Below, one piece after another: positions 9,077-17,443 of a stretch of 64,000 nucleotides of DNA (the first letter of the stretch is position 1; the number at the start of each line of letters is the position of its first letter). The stretch covers positions 3,472,001 through 3,536,000 of the forward strand of contig NC_014313.1 of the NCBI RefSeq assembly GCF_000143145.1. The letters run 5' to 3'. The translations under genes and the position numbers were made by a program. The stretch comes from Hyphomicrobium denitrificans ATCC 51888 (lineage in GTDB: Bacteria > Pseudomonadota > Alphaproteobacteria > Rhizobiales > Hyphomicrobiaceae). The notes beneath the pieces were generated by a model. That model ran no database searches, was not told the DNA's origin, and was given only the letters and a program-made list of their open reading frames with translations.

Positions 9077-9835
9077 ATGACAGGACTGCCGCGCGTCGCG
9101 TTGATCACGGGCGCGGGATCGGGAATCGGGCGCGCGGTCGCGTTGAAGCTTCAGGGTGCCGGCTACGACGTCGTGCTCGTCGGCCGTCGCGAGGCGGAGC
9201 TCGAGAAGACGGCGGCTGAAGGCAGCTCCGGAGGCGGCAGCTTTCTCGTGCTTCCGGCGGACGTGACCGACGAAGCTGCGGTGAAAACCGTGTTTGACCA
9301 GACGCTTGCGCGCTTCGGGCGCCTCGATCTCCTGTTCAATAATGCCGGGACGTTCGCCAAGGGCGTTCCGCTCGATGAGCTTTCGCTCGAAGAATGGCAG
9401 CGGGTCGTTGGAGTCAATCTCACCGGGCCGTTTCTTTGCGCGCGCGAAGCCATTCGCATTATGAAAGCGCAAACGCCGAAGGGTGGCCGGATCATCAATA
9501 ACGGGTCGATCTCAGCGCAGGCGCCGCGTCCGTTTTCAGCGCCCTATACGGCGACGAAACATGCGCTGACGGGGCTGACGAAAAGCATCTCTCTCGATGG
9601 ACGGGCCCATAACATCGCGTGCTCGCAGATCGATATCGGGAACGCGGCGACCGACTTCACGAAAAAGATGGCGGTCGGCGTTCCGCAGGCTGACGGAAGC
9701 GTTCGGAGCGAGCCGCGCATCGATGTCGCGCACGTCGCCGACGCGGTGCTTTACATTGCCAATCTGCCGCTCGAAGCCAACGTGCAGTTCATGAACGTGA
9801 TGGCGACCGCCATGCCGTTTATCGGACGCGGGTGA
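9077..9835 (+). CDS. SDR family oxidoreductase
   Basis: A 252-residue classical short-chain dehydrogenase/reductase. It has the nucleotide-binding [32 protein letters not shown] (Ser) and [12 protein letters not shown] (Tyr-x3-Lys). The Arg after GRR in [10 protein letters not shown] may favour NADP(H), but this is a guess. An open frame extends to 8993, but the ATG at 9077 sits at the expected distance from the Rossmann motif and has AGGGATGAGG just upstream. The 3' end overlaps the convergent nucleotidase gene by 17 bases. The substrate cannot be told. Confidence 0.86.
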   Translation: MTGLPRVALITGAGSGIGRAVALKLQGAGYDVVLVGRREAELEKTAAEGSSGGGSFLVLPADVTDEAAVKTVFDQTLARFGRLDLLFNNAGTFAKGVPLDELSLEEWQRVVGVNLTGPFLCAREAIRIMKAQTPKGGRIINNGSISAQAPRPFSAPYTATKHALTGLTKSISLDGRAHNIACSQIDIGNAATDFTKKMAVGVPQADGSVRSEPRIDVAHVADAVLYIANLPLEANVQFMNVMATAMPFIGRG

Positions 9836-10577
9836 TCGGCAGGTCTTTCGGAGCGGCGTCGGTTTTGAGAAAGCCGGTCAAGTCGCGCGTCAGATAATGG
9901 ATGTGGCCGGGCAACTCGCGCCAGTCGCGGATTTTCAGTTGCGCCGGATGGTCGATGTAATCGGAATGGACGAGCACTGTCGTCATGCCGATGTCGGACG
10001 CGACTTCGAGGTTGTGCGGCATGTCCTCGAACATTGCCGATTGCGCCGGGGCGACGCCGTGCAGCTTCAGCATCTGGTCGAAGGCGGCGCGCTCCGGTTT
10101 CGGGACGTATTCGAGCGCGGCGATGTCGCAAATGTCTTCGAAGAGATGCAGCACTCCGAGGCGGCTCGCGACGTTCTCCGCGTGCCGGCGGGAACCGTTC
10201 GTGAAGATGAGGCGGCGGCCTGGAAGCTGGGCGATGGCTGCGGCAAGCTCCGGCAACTCGGGCACGACGGATACGTCGATGTCGTGCACATAGTCGAGGA
10301 ACGGTCCCGGCTGCAGCTTATGCACCTGCATCAGGCCTGCGAGCGTCGTTCCGAACTGGCGATAATAGGCTTTCTGCAAATGCCGGGCGTGCTCGCGCGG
10401 AACGCCGATGGCCTTGGCGATATATTCGCTCATGCGCCGGTCGACCTGCGCGAAGAGATTGCAGGACGCCGGATAGAGCGTGTTGTCGAGATCGAAGATC
10501 CAGGTATCGACGTGGTCGAAGCCACGTCGCGTCGTGGTCGCGGCGGCCGTGGCGGAGAGTGAGGCCGTCGCTGCCAT
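9819..10577 (-). CDS. Pyrimidine 5'-nucleotidase (HAD superfamily)
   Basis: A 252-residue HAD hydrolase of the SDT1/Pyr-5'-nucleotidase group. HAD motif I is [10 protein letters not shown], motif II is [14 protein letters not shown], and the later acidic motif is [12 protein letters not shown]. These enzymes dephosphorylate UMP/CMP-type nucleotides and sometimes other phosphate esters. The gene starts at 10577 and overlaps the argB stop as TGATG, so the two are translationally coupled. The pairing with argB is common in Rhizobiales and does not by itself suggest a role in arginine synthesis. Confidence 0.88.
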   Translation of the reverse strand: MAATASLSATAAATTTRRGFDHVDTWIFDLDNTLYPASCNLFAQVDRRMSEYIAKAIGVPREHARHLQKAYYRQFGTTLAGLMQVHKLQPGPFLDYVHDIDVSVVPELPELAAAIAQLPGRRLIFTNGSRRHAENVASRLGVLHLFEDICDIAALEYVPKPERAAFDQMLKLHGVAPAQSAMFEDMPHNLEVASDIGMTTVLVHSDYIDHPAQLKIRDWRELPGHIHYLTRDLTGFLKTDAAPKDLPITRVR

Positions 10578-11542
10578 CAGCCTTTGCTCTTCTTGCGTTC
10601 GGCGCGACGCACGAGCGTGCCGACGCCGTGCTCGGTAAAGAGTTCGAGCAGGACGCAGTGCGGCACGCGGCCATCGATGATGACAACGCCTTCGACGCCG
10701 GCCTCGACGACTTCGATGCAGCCTTCGATCTTCGGGATCATGCCGCCGGAGATTGCGCCGCTCTTGATCATGGCGTGTGCGTCATCGATCGTCAGCTCGG
10801 GCACGAGCTTCTTATCGTTGTCGAGCACGCCCGCGACGTCCGTCAGGAGCAGCAGGCGTTTTGCCTGCATGCGTGCCGCGAGCGCGGAAGCAAACGTGTC
10901 GGCGTTGATGTTCAGCGTCTCGCCGTCGCGGCTGATGCCGACCGGCGCGATGACCGGGATCAGATCCGACTTGGAAATGACCTCGACGATATGCGGATTG
11001 ACCTCGAGAGGATCGCCGACGAAGCCGATGTCGACGGCCTTCATCAGGTTCGACTGCGGGTCGGCCATCTCGGTGATTTTCTTGGCGATCATCAGATTGG
11101 CATCTTTGCCCGAGATGCCGACCGCCTTGCCGCCCTGACGGTTGATCGCCGAGACGATCTCCTTGTTGATCTTGCCGGCGAGCACCATCTCGACGACTTC
11201 GACCGTCGGCTTGTCGGTGACGCGCAGCCCGTTGACGAAATCGGATTTGATCTCGAGCTTTTTCAGCATGCTCGCGATCTGCGGGCCGCCGCCGTGAACG
11301 ACGATCGGATTGATGCCGGACTGCTTGAGATAGACGATGTCCTGCGCGAAGGCGTTCGAGAGCTGCTCGTCGCCCATGGCGTGGCCGCCGAACTTCACGA
11401 CGACGGTCTGCTCATCGTAGCGGATGAGATGCGGGATGGCCTCGGCCAGAATGCGCGCTTGCAGATGGGCGCTTGGCCGGTCTTCCACGACGCCGGCGCT
11501 TTTTTCGTGAGGTTTGTTCGTTGACGTCACGGGATTCCCCAA
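10577..11542 (-). CDS. argB: Acetylglutamate kinase
   Basis: A 321-residue N-acetylglutamate kinase, the second step of arginine biosynthesis (ATP plus N-acetylglutamate to N-acetylglutamyl phosphate). Motifs are [12 protein letters not shown] (phosphate binding), [13 protein letters not shown] (substrate site), [17 protein letters not shown] and [12 protein letters not shown]. The N-terminal extension with [17 protein letters not shown] is the hexamer-forming helix of arginine-sensitive enzymes, so feedback inhibition by arginine is likely. The RNA-processing/insertion genes engB-yidC-rnpA-rpmH lie upstream on the same strand, but an oppositely oriented gene (11791-13644) is inserted between engB and argB. 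Confidence 0.96.
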   Translation of the reverse strand: MGNPVTSTNKPHEKSAGVVEDRPSAHLQARILAEAIPHLIRYDEQTVVVKFGGHAMGDEQLSNAFAQDIVYLKQSGINPIVVHGGGPQIASMLKKLEIKSDFVNGLRVTDKPTVEVVEMVLAGKINKEIVSAINRQGGKAVGISGKDANLMIAKKITEMADPQSNLMKAVDIGFVGDPLEVNPHIVEVISKSDLIPVIAPVGISRDGETLNINADTFASALAARMQAKRLLLLTDVAGVLDNDKKLVPELTIDDAHAMIKSGAISGGMIPKIEGCIEVVEAGVEGVVIIDGRVPHCVLLELFTEHGVGTLVRRAERKKSKG

Positions 11543-11790
11543 AATGCCATAGGACAGTGGGATAATTGCGCTTCAGGTGCTTCGGGCGCTCTCGTGGCGG
11601 TCTTATAGCGCGGCGGCCCGCAGCCTCAACGGATTTCCGGCATCGACAGGGGCTTGGGGCGGTCCTGACGCACCGCGGACACGGGTTGGGGACGAAAACC
11701 ATTCCGGCCTGCCAACCGTCGTGGCAATGCTGTAGCGTTGCCAGGTGAGCTTGTTTAGACGCTGTTTTTGACTGCTGGCCTGGAGATCTC

Positions 11791-13644
11791 GTGGGCGTAA
11801 CCGCCGCTGACCTTGCTCAAATTCCGATGTCGCCGGATCTCGGCGCGACGCTGTCGCGCGGGGCCGAATTCGCGGCCGGCGCGGGTGCGCCCGATGTCGC
11901 GCTTGAGCATTTGCTGGCGGCGCTGTGCGACGATTCGGACGCAATCGCGGTGCTCGACGCGAGCAACGTTAATACTGCGGCGCTCAAATCCGATGTGGTG
12001 GGACAGTTTTCTCAGCCGGGCTTCGATCCGGAGCAGGCGCCGACGAGCCTCGGCGTGTCAGCGGACGTGCGGCGCATTCTCGAAGCCGCTGCCGCGGCGG
12101 CGCGTGGCAGCCGACGGCGCGATATCAACGGGGCCATCGTTCTCGCTGCGATCGTCGGCGATGGGCGTAGTCTTGCCGCGGATATTTTGCAGGCGCATGG
12201 CCTGACGTTCGACAGCGCGATTCGCGCGCTCCAGCAGGCGCTGGCGTCTGCACCTGTGCCACAGCGCGCGCCCGCCGCTCAGCCTCCGGTCGCCGATGAT
12301 GTTCTGGCGCGGGCGCGGGAACGTGTGCAGTCGCGATCGACGCCATCGTTGCGCGATCTCATGAAGGATATGCCGCAACCGGCGACGCCGCCGCCTGCGC
12401 CACCGGGCGCGAGCGGGCAGGTGCATCCCGGGTCGGAAGCGGAAGCGTCCCCGGCATCCGTGGCGCCATCCGCGCCGGAACCGACACTTGAACCGAGTCC
12501 GCCCCCGGCACCGCGTTTCGAACCGCAGCCAACGGATGCAAACCCGGCAGTTCCGCAACGGCCCGCTCCTGCGCAGGAGGGTCGGCCGAGCCCACAATTC
12601 GGATCGCAGGCTCAGCGCGGCCGCGATGGGGACAGCACTGGGCAGGGTGCGCCTGGCGGCCCGCAGGATCGGCCATACCCGGCGCAACAACCGCCGTTCG
12701 AGCCGTCGCTGGATTTGCACGAACGGGCGGTTGCGCAGCCATCGGTGCGGGCGACGTTGCCGGGGCAGCCTCATGTCCCGGCTCCGCCGATGCGCGGGCA
12801 GCAACCGCCGCAGTCGCCGCCCGGGCAGGGCTATCCCGGCGAACTTCCGCGTCCGCGCCCGATGGGTGGACCGCCGCCGCCCATTCCCGATCCGATCGCG
12901 CCGGGATCGCCGGGGATGCGTATCCCTTTCCCTGGGCCAATCATGCCGGCTCCCGTACCGGGCGTGCCGCCCAGCCCGATGCAGACCGATTCCGGTCTCA
13001 GGGCCGAGGCGCGTGGAGACCAGCCGCCGGTCGGGCCTGCACCTGCGCAATCCGCTCCATCGAAAGAGAAAAGCGCGGGCCGCAAACGTGGCAGAAACGC
13101 GAAAGTGGAGACCGGCCAGCTTGCCGAGAACATTCCCCGCACCATGCGCGTCGGCAAAACCGAGCGTGTGGAAGTGCGCATCGCCAAGGCGTCGATCAAG
13201 TCGTTGGCGGAGAACCTCGATGGTGGCGGAGCCGCCTGGCAGCATCAGATTACGGTGACGAAGGCGATGGCCGTGCGCGTGCGTGCGCCGGACGGCGGCT
13301 TTTTCATCGAGACGGCGTCGCCGGAAACGCAATGGATCGAGAACAATCTCGGATACGGCGCGGAAGACTTCGCGAGCTGGCGGTTTCTGATCACGCCGCA
13401 GGCGCGGGGCTGGTCGCAATTGCAGATCGTCGTTTCGGCGCGGACGATCGGCGCCGATGGCGTCGCCGCCGAGACCGCTCTTCCCGATCAGATCATCGAG
13501 GTCAAGGTTCGCCGCAATCTCAAGCGCACGTTTGCGCGATTGTTCGGCTGGAGCGTCGCAGCGATTGTCGGCGGTGCGCTCTCGACGTTCGGTGAATCCG
13601 GTCTGACGACCGCGAAGGCGCTGCTCGAAAAGTTCATGCAGTAG
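11791..13644 (+). CDS. Clp-N-like repeat, proline-rich, membrane-anchored protein of unknown function
   Basis: A 617-residue protein from a GTG with GGAG about 8 bases upstream. Residues about 10-150 look like a Clp N-terminal double repeat (EFAAGAGAPDVALEHLLAAL, then AAAAARGSRRRDINGAIVLA), the substrate/adaptor-binding module of ClpA/ClpC, but no AAA+ ATPase follows. Residues about 165-440 are low complexity, rich in Pro, Gly and Gln. A globular domain follows (about 450-580; MRVGKTERVEVRI, ETQWIE, SWRFLITPQARGW), predicted all-beta. The C-terminus carries a hydrophobic helix (FGWSVAAIVGGALSTFG). It sits on the opposite strand inside an otherwise collinear block. A scaffold or adaptor at the membrane is only a guess. 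Confidence 0.75.
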   Translation: MGVTAADLAQIPMSPDLGATLSRGAEFAAGAGAPDVALEHLLAALCDDSDAIAVLDASNVNTAALKSDVVGQFSQPGFDPEQAPTSLGVSADVRRILEAAAAAARGSRRRDINGAIVLAAIVGDGRSLAADILQAHGLTFDSAIRALQQALASAPVPQRAPAAQPPVADDVLARARERVQSRSTPSLRDLMKDMPQPATPPPAPPGASGQVHPGSEAEASPASVAPSAPEPTLEPSPPPAPRFEPQPTDANPAVPQRPAPAQEGRPSPQFGSQAQRGRDGDSTGQGAPGGPQDRPYPAQQPPFEPSLDLHERAVAQPSVRATLPGQPHVPAPPMRGQQPPQSPPGQGYPGELPRPRPMGGPPPPIPDPIAPGSPGMRIPFPGPIMPAPVPGVPPSPMQTDSGLRAEARGDQPPVGPAPAQSAPSKEKSAGRKRGRNAKVETGQLAENIPRTMRVGKTERVEVRIAKASIKSLAENLDGGGAAWQHQITVTKAMAVRVRAPDGGFFIETASPETQWIENNLGYGAEDFASWRFLITPQARGWSQLQIVVSARTIGADGVAAETALPDQIIEVKVRRNLKRTFARLFGWSVAAIVGGALSTFGESGLTTAKALLEKFMQ

Positions 13645-13673
13645 GCCGCGCGTGAAGCGGCGCAGACGTCTCG

Positions 13674-14339
13674 TTATCCGCCGTGCGCGTCAATGAGCTT
13701 GGCGACGACGGCGCGCAAATCCTCAAAGCCCATGCCTGTTTCGGACGACGTCGCGAGGACGCGCGGATAGGCGGCCGGATGCTTCGCGAGCGATTTCGTC
13801 GTGTTCGCGGTGACGCGTTCGAGATCGGTGCGGCTGATCTTGTCGGCTTTCGTCAGCAGCACCTGGTACGAGACTGCCGCGCCGTCGAGCAGCGCCATGA
13901 TCTCGTCGTCGACCGGCTTCAATCCGTGTCGCGCATCGACGAGGACGAAGACGCGGAGCAGCGTGCGCCGGCCAGCGAGGAAGCTGCGCAGGGTTTTATT
14001 CCAGGCAGCGACTTTATCCTTCGGCGCTTCGGCAAAGCCGTAGCCGGGCATGTCGACGAGATAGAGGTCGGCGTTCGGATCGGTGAAGAAGTTGAGTTCC
14101 TGCGTCCGGCCCGGCGTGTTCGACGCGCGGGCCAACGTGCGCTGACCGACGAGCGCGTTGATCAGGCTCGACTTGCCGACGTTCGAACGGCCCGCGAACG
14201 CGATTTCCGGGCGGTCGTCCGGCGGCAGATGATCGAGGCCGGGCGAGCCGCGCGAAAACGTCCAGGCGCGCGTGAACAGCAGGCGGCCCGCTTCGATGTC
14301 TTCCGCCGAGTGCTCATCCGCGTCGGGCATGGCGCTCAT
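13674..14339 (-). CDS. engB: Ribosome biogenesis GTP-binding protein YihA/EngB
   Basis: A 221-residue TRAFAC-class GTPase needed for large ribosomal subunit assembly. The G1 motif is AFAGRSNVGKSSLINAL, G2/T-loop is NTPGRTQELNFF, G3 is LVDMPGYGFAEAP and G4 is LLTKADK. The N-terminal FSRGSPGLDHLPPDDRPEIAF is typical of alphaproteobacterial members. It lies 34 bases after yidC on the same strand, the usual yidC-engB order. Confidence 0.95.
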   Translation of the reverse strand: MSAMPDADEHSAEDIEAGRLLFTRAWTFSRGSPGLDHLPPDDRPEIAFAGRSNVGKSSLINALVGQRTLARASNTPGRTQELNFFTDPNADLYLVDMPGYGFAEAPKDKVAAWNKTLRSFLAGRRTLLRVFVLVDARHGLKPVDDEIMALLDGAAVSYQVLLTKADKISRTDLERVTANTTKSLAKHPAAYPRVLATSSETGMGFEDLRAVVAKLIDAHGG

Positions 14340-14373
14340 GCAGTGGGTCGCTTCTGCGCGTTCCTGCGATCCA

Positions 14374-16248
14374 TTATTTTCCAGGTCCGCTGCCGGCGCC
14401 GAAGAGTCTCAGAAGTGGCCGGAACGTTCGCTTGATGTTGTCCAAGAGATGAACCTCGGCGCCGTTCTTCTTGTTGATGCGGACCTGCTGCAGGATCGAG
14501 AGCGTGTTGCTCCATGCCCAGTAGATCACGAGGCCAGCCGGGAAGCTCGCCAGCATGAACGTGAATACGACCGGCATCCACTGGAAGATCTGCTGCTGGA
14601 TGGGGTCGGGCTGCGGCGGGTTGAGCTGCATTTGCATCCACATCGTGACGCCCATGATCAGCGGCCAGACGCCGATGTGCAGGAACGTCGGCGAGTCGAA
14701 CGGCAGAAGCCCGAACAGGTTGAATAGCGATGTCGGGTCCGGCGCGGACAGGTCGTGAATCCAACCGAAGAACGGCGCGTGCCGCATGTCGATGGTCACG
14801 AACAGCACTTTATAGAGCGCGAAGAAGACTGGGATCTGCAGCAGGATGGGCCAACAGCCCGCAAGCGGATTGATCTTCTGCGTTCGGTAAAGCTCGAAGA
14901 TTTCTTTTTGCTGGCGCTGGGTGTCGTCCTTGTACTGCTCCTTGATGCGCTGCATCTCCGGCTGCAGCTTCTTCATCCGCGCCATGCTCTCGTATTGTTT
15001 GTTGGCGAGCGGATAGAACGCCGCTTTCACGAGCACGGTCAGGATCAGAATGGTGATGCCGAAGTTGTGCACGAGGCCGTTGATGAATTCCATCAAGCGG
15101 AACAGCGGGCGGGTGATGAAGTAGAACCAGCCCCAGTCGATCATGCGGTCGAAGCGCAGAATTCCGAGCGCGTTTTCGTAGCCGTCGATCAGCGACGCCT
15201 GCTTGGCGCCTGCGAAAAGATGGCCTTCGACGCCTTTGCGCAGGCCAGCCGGAACACTCAGCGCGCCGCGCAGATAGTCGGTCTGGAAGGCGTCTTTGCC
15301 TGCCGGATCGCGTGCCTTCAGCGCCGAATACATCGCACGATAAGGCTCGCTCTGCTCGGGAACGAGCGCGGTCGCCCAATACTTATCGGTGATGCCCAGC
15401 CAGCCGCCCGTTACGTTGTCGAACGTCGTCGGCACGCCACTCTTCAAAGCGTCGGCGAAGGTGAATTCCTGAAGCCCATGATCGCCCGAGACGCCGACGA
15501 GGCCCTCATGCAGAACGTAGAAGGCCTGCGACGGCGGGTGGCCGCTGCGATGAACACGTGCGTACGGGAGAAGCGTTACCTCGGCTTGGGTCTTGTTCTC
15601 GATCTCATCCTTGATCTTGAACATGTAGTCGTTGTCGACGGAGACCGTGCGGTGGAAGACGAGACCGCCACCGTTGTCCCACATCAGCGTGACCGGCGTT
15701 TCAGGCGTCAGACGCGTGCCGCTTTCAACGGTCCAGAGCGAGTCGCGGGTCGGAACCTTGACGGCGCTGCCGCTTTGCGGAACCCAGCCGTATTCGGCGA
15801 AATAGGGTTCGGGCGAGCCGGAAGGCGAAAGCAGAATGACGCGCGCGCTATTCGGGTCGACGGTCTCGCGATACTTCATCAGCACGAGATCGTCGAGGCG
15901 GCCGCCTTTCAGATCGATGGAGCCTTCAAGAGACGGCGTTTCGATTTTGAGGCGCTGAGACCCCTGCAGAGCGGCTTCGCGGGAGACAGGCGCGGTCGCG
16001 GGCGCTTGCGCACCGGTTGGCGCGTCGGTCGACGGCGGCGCGACGGGTGTGCTCGCGACGTTCGGCGGCGTCTCGGACGATCCATCCTTATTCTGCGCCT
16101 CGATCTTCTTATTGAACTCCTGGCGCGCGTGCTCATTCTGAAGTTCCGGGCGCGCGAAGAAGTACTGCCAGCCCATGAGGACAAGAATGGACAGCGCAAC
16201 CGCGAACATCAGGTTGTTTTGATCTTTAGGTTCTCTCGGGGAAGTCAT
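14374..16248 (-). CDS. yidC: Membrane protein insertase YidC
   Basis: A 624-residue YidC/Oxa1 insertase that integrates inner-membrane proteins with or without SecYEG. TM1 is near residues 13-30 (NLMFAVALSILVLMGWQYFF). A large periplasmic beta-domain (about 80-380) follows, then the conserved core: ITILILTVLVKAAFYPLANK (TM2), the coiled cytoplasmic hairpin MARMKKLQPEMQRIKEQY, NPLAGCWPILLQIPVFFALY, and the final TM segments around FPAGLVIYWAWSNTLSILQQ. The functional positively charged residue of the groove is likely the Lys in VKAAFYP. The start has GAGGA six bases upstream. No yidD gene lies between this gene and rnpA. Confidence 0.96.
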   Translation of the reverse strand: MTSPREPKDQNNLMFAVALSILVLMGWQYFFARPELQNEHARQEFNKKIEAQNKDGSSETPPNVASTPVAPPSTDAPTGAQAPATAPVSREAALQGSQRLKIETPSLEGSIDLKGGRLDDLVLMKYRETVDPNSARVILLSPSGSPEPYFAEYGWVPQSGSAVKVPTRDSLWTVESGTRLTPETPVTLMWDNGGGLVFHRTVSVDNDYMFKIKDEIENKTQAEVTLLPYARVHRSGHPPSQAFYVLHEGLVGVSGDHGLQEFTFADALKSGVPTTFDNVTGGWLGITDKYWATALVPEQSEPYRAMYSALKARDPAGKDAFQTDYLRGALSVPAGLRKGVEGHLFAGAKQASLIDGYENALGILRFDRMIDWGWFYFITRPLFRLMEFINGLVHNFGITILILTVLVKAAFYPLANKQYESMARMKKLQPEMQRIKEQYKDDTQRQQKEIFELYRTQKINPLAGCWPILLQIPVFFALYKVLFVTIDMRHAPFFGWIHDLSAPDPTSLFNLFGLLPFDSPTFLHIGVWPLIMGVTMWMQMQLNPPQPDPIQQQIFQWMPVVFTFMLASFPAGLVIYWAWSNTLSILQQVRINKKNGAEVHLLDNIKRTFRPLLRLFGAGSGPGK

Positions 16249-16340
16249 TAAGTCCTCGGGTCAGCGCCGGCATTGGCGAGACTGTCTCAGCCGGAAATAG
16301 GAATGTTGCGAACTGCTCATAAACGGAAGGGGGCACCCCG

Positions 16341-16805
16341 TCACGTCGAACCTTTCGAGGCCACGGTTTTTCCGGGTCTCGGGCGGGCTTCGCCGGAACG
16401 GCTTCGCTTAGCATTGTCATGCAATGCCGCGAAAGCGCGTGCGACGTCTTCGAGCAGCGCCGCGAACGGGCGGTCGAGCGCGGCATGGCGGGCGACGATG
16501 ACGTAATCGCAGGATGGGCGGGCACGGCCTTCAGCCGTCGCCGCGAACGCGGCCTTCAACCGGCGGCGAATCCTGTTGCGGGTGACGGCGTTGCCGATCT
16601 TCTTCGTAATCGTGAAGCCAAAGCGCGCCGTGCCGCCGTTTTCCGTTGCTGGGCGCTCGCGCACTTCGATCAGAAACGCGGGCGTCGAGGAGCGGCGTCC
16701 TCCTCGGACGGCGAGGAATTCCGGGCGCGATTTCAAGGTTTGCAGGGTCGGAATTCGAGCCTCCAGAACTGACGGCCGCGCAAAGGCCGCCGGCAGCCGC
16801 GACAA
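16341..16805 (-). CDS. rnpA: Ribonuclease P protein component
   Basis: A protein of about 154 residues. The RNase P protein core is clear: LKSRPEFLAVRGG, RFGFTITKKIGNAVTRNRIRRRL (cut here: FGFTITKKIG plus AVTRNRIRRRL) and YVIVARHAAL. It binds the RNase P RNA and helps remove 5' leaders from pre-tRNA. The start is uncertain: the frame opens at a TTG at 16805, but a good GGAGG lies further in, with no ATG near it, so translation may start about 15-24 codons downstream at a rare codon. The gene lies between rpmH and yidC as in most bacteria. Confidence 0.92.
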   Translation of the reverse strand: MSRLPAAFARPSVLEARIPTLQTLKSRPEFLAVRGGRRSSTPAFLIEVRERPATENGGTARFGFTITKKIGNAVTRNRIRRRLKAAFAATAEGRARPSCDYVIVARHAALDRPFAALLEDVARAFAALHDNAKRSRSGEARPRPGKTVASKGST

Positions 16806-16963
16806 AATGCGCGAACAGCGCCGACTATATCACGGATGCTTCCGGCGCGCGGTGAATGGCGTGGCCGGCACGCAGGATGTCGCGATCGCGCATGCAAATA
16901 TACGCGCCGGGAACAATCTCCAGCGCGTACATAATGGTCAATGTCTGCAAGTTCGCGCCGAAA

Positions 16964-17098
16964 CTAGGCGGAGAGGCGCTTGCGGCCCTTCGCGCGACGG
17001 CGGGCGAGAACTCTCTGGCCACCGGCCGTCAGCATACGCTTACGGAAGCCGTGGCGCCGCTTGCGAACGATGCGGCTCGGTTGATACGTGCGCTTCAC
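16964..17098 (-). CDS. rpmH: 50S ribosomal protein L34
   Basis: A 44-residue ribosomal protein L34. Reading the minus strand from a GTG at 17098 gives [20 protein letters not shown], then [20 protein letters not shown] and a stop at 16964, a full match to the family in length and sequence. GGAGAG lies six bases before the GTG. The GTG start is notable because rpmH usually uses ATG. The position upstream of rnpA and yidC is the standard rpmH-rnpA-yidC arrangement. Confidence 0.96.
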   Translation of the reverse strand: MKRTYQPSRIVRKRRHGFRKRMLTAGGQRVLARRRAKGRKRLSA

Positions 17099-17443
17099 GG
17101 AACTCTCCGTCCAAATAGATTTCGCTTCCGCCGCAGTAACGCGCGAAGCGAATAATGTTGCTTTTTCCGATGTTTAGAAAGTCCGCATCGCCTGACAAAA
17201 AGCCAAGGCGGGACGCGATTTCTCCGGAATTCGGGTTCTTATAAGTTGGGCACGTGAGCAAGTCAACGCGTTGAAGGGCCTGTCTCGCTAGGTCCGGAGC
17301 GCGTGCGGCGAAGGTCAAGTTCGGCTTCGCGCACAACTTCCCCGGGGCCTGCTCTCGATTGTTTCGGCGATCGGCTTTAGCGTCAACCCTATTGATGCCG
17401 CGCCGCGTTGCGCAACTTTTACTTGCAACCTTGGAAACCGTTG
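17099..17443. promoter_or_regulatory. Divergent intergenic region upstream of rpmH and the flavoprotein gene
   Basis: 345 bases without a gene between two divergently transcribed genes. The left part must hold the promoter of the strongly expressed rpmH-rnpA-yidC unit; AT-rich sequence around 17145-17180 and 17220-17255 is the likeliest place, but no clear -35/-10 pair could be assigned. Several open frames here are reading-frame artefacts of GC-rich DNA. Confidence 0.4.

Noticed and set aside
16226..16525. Possible yidD between rnpA and yidC
   Set aside because: The frame overlaps rnpA, lacks the YidD cysteine and Pro-rich motifs, and only 92 bases separate rnpA and yidC.
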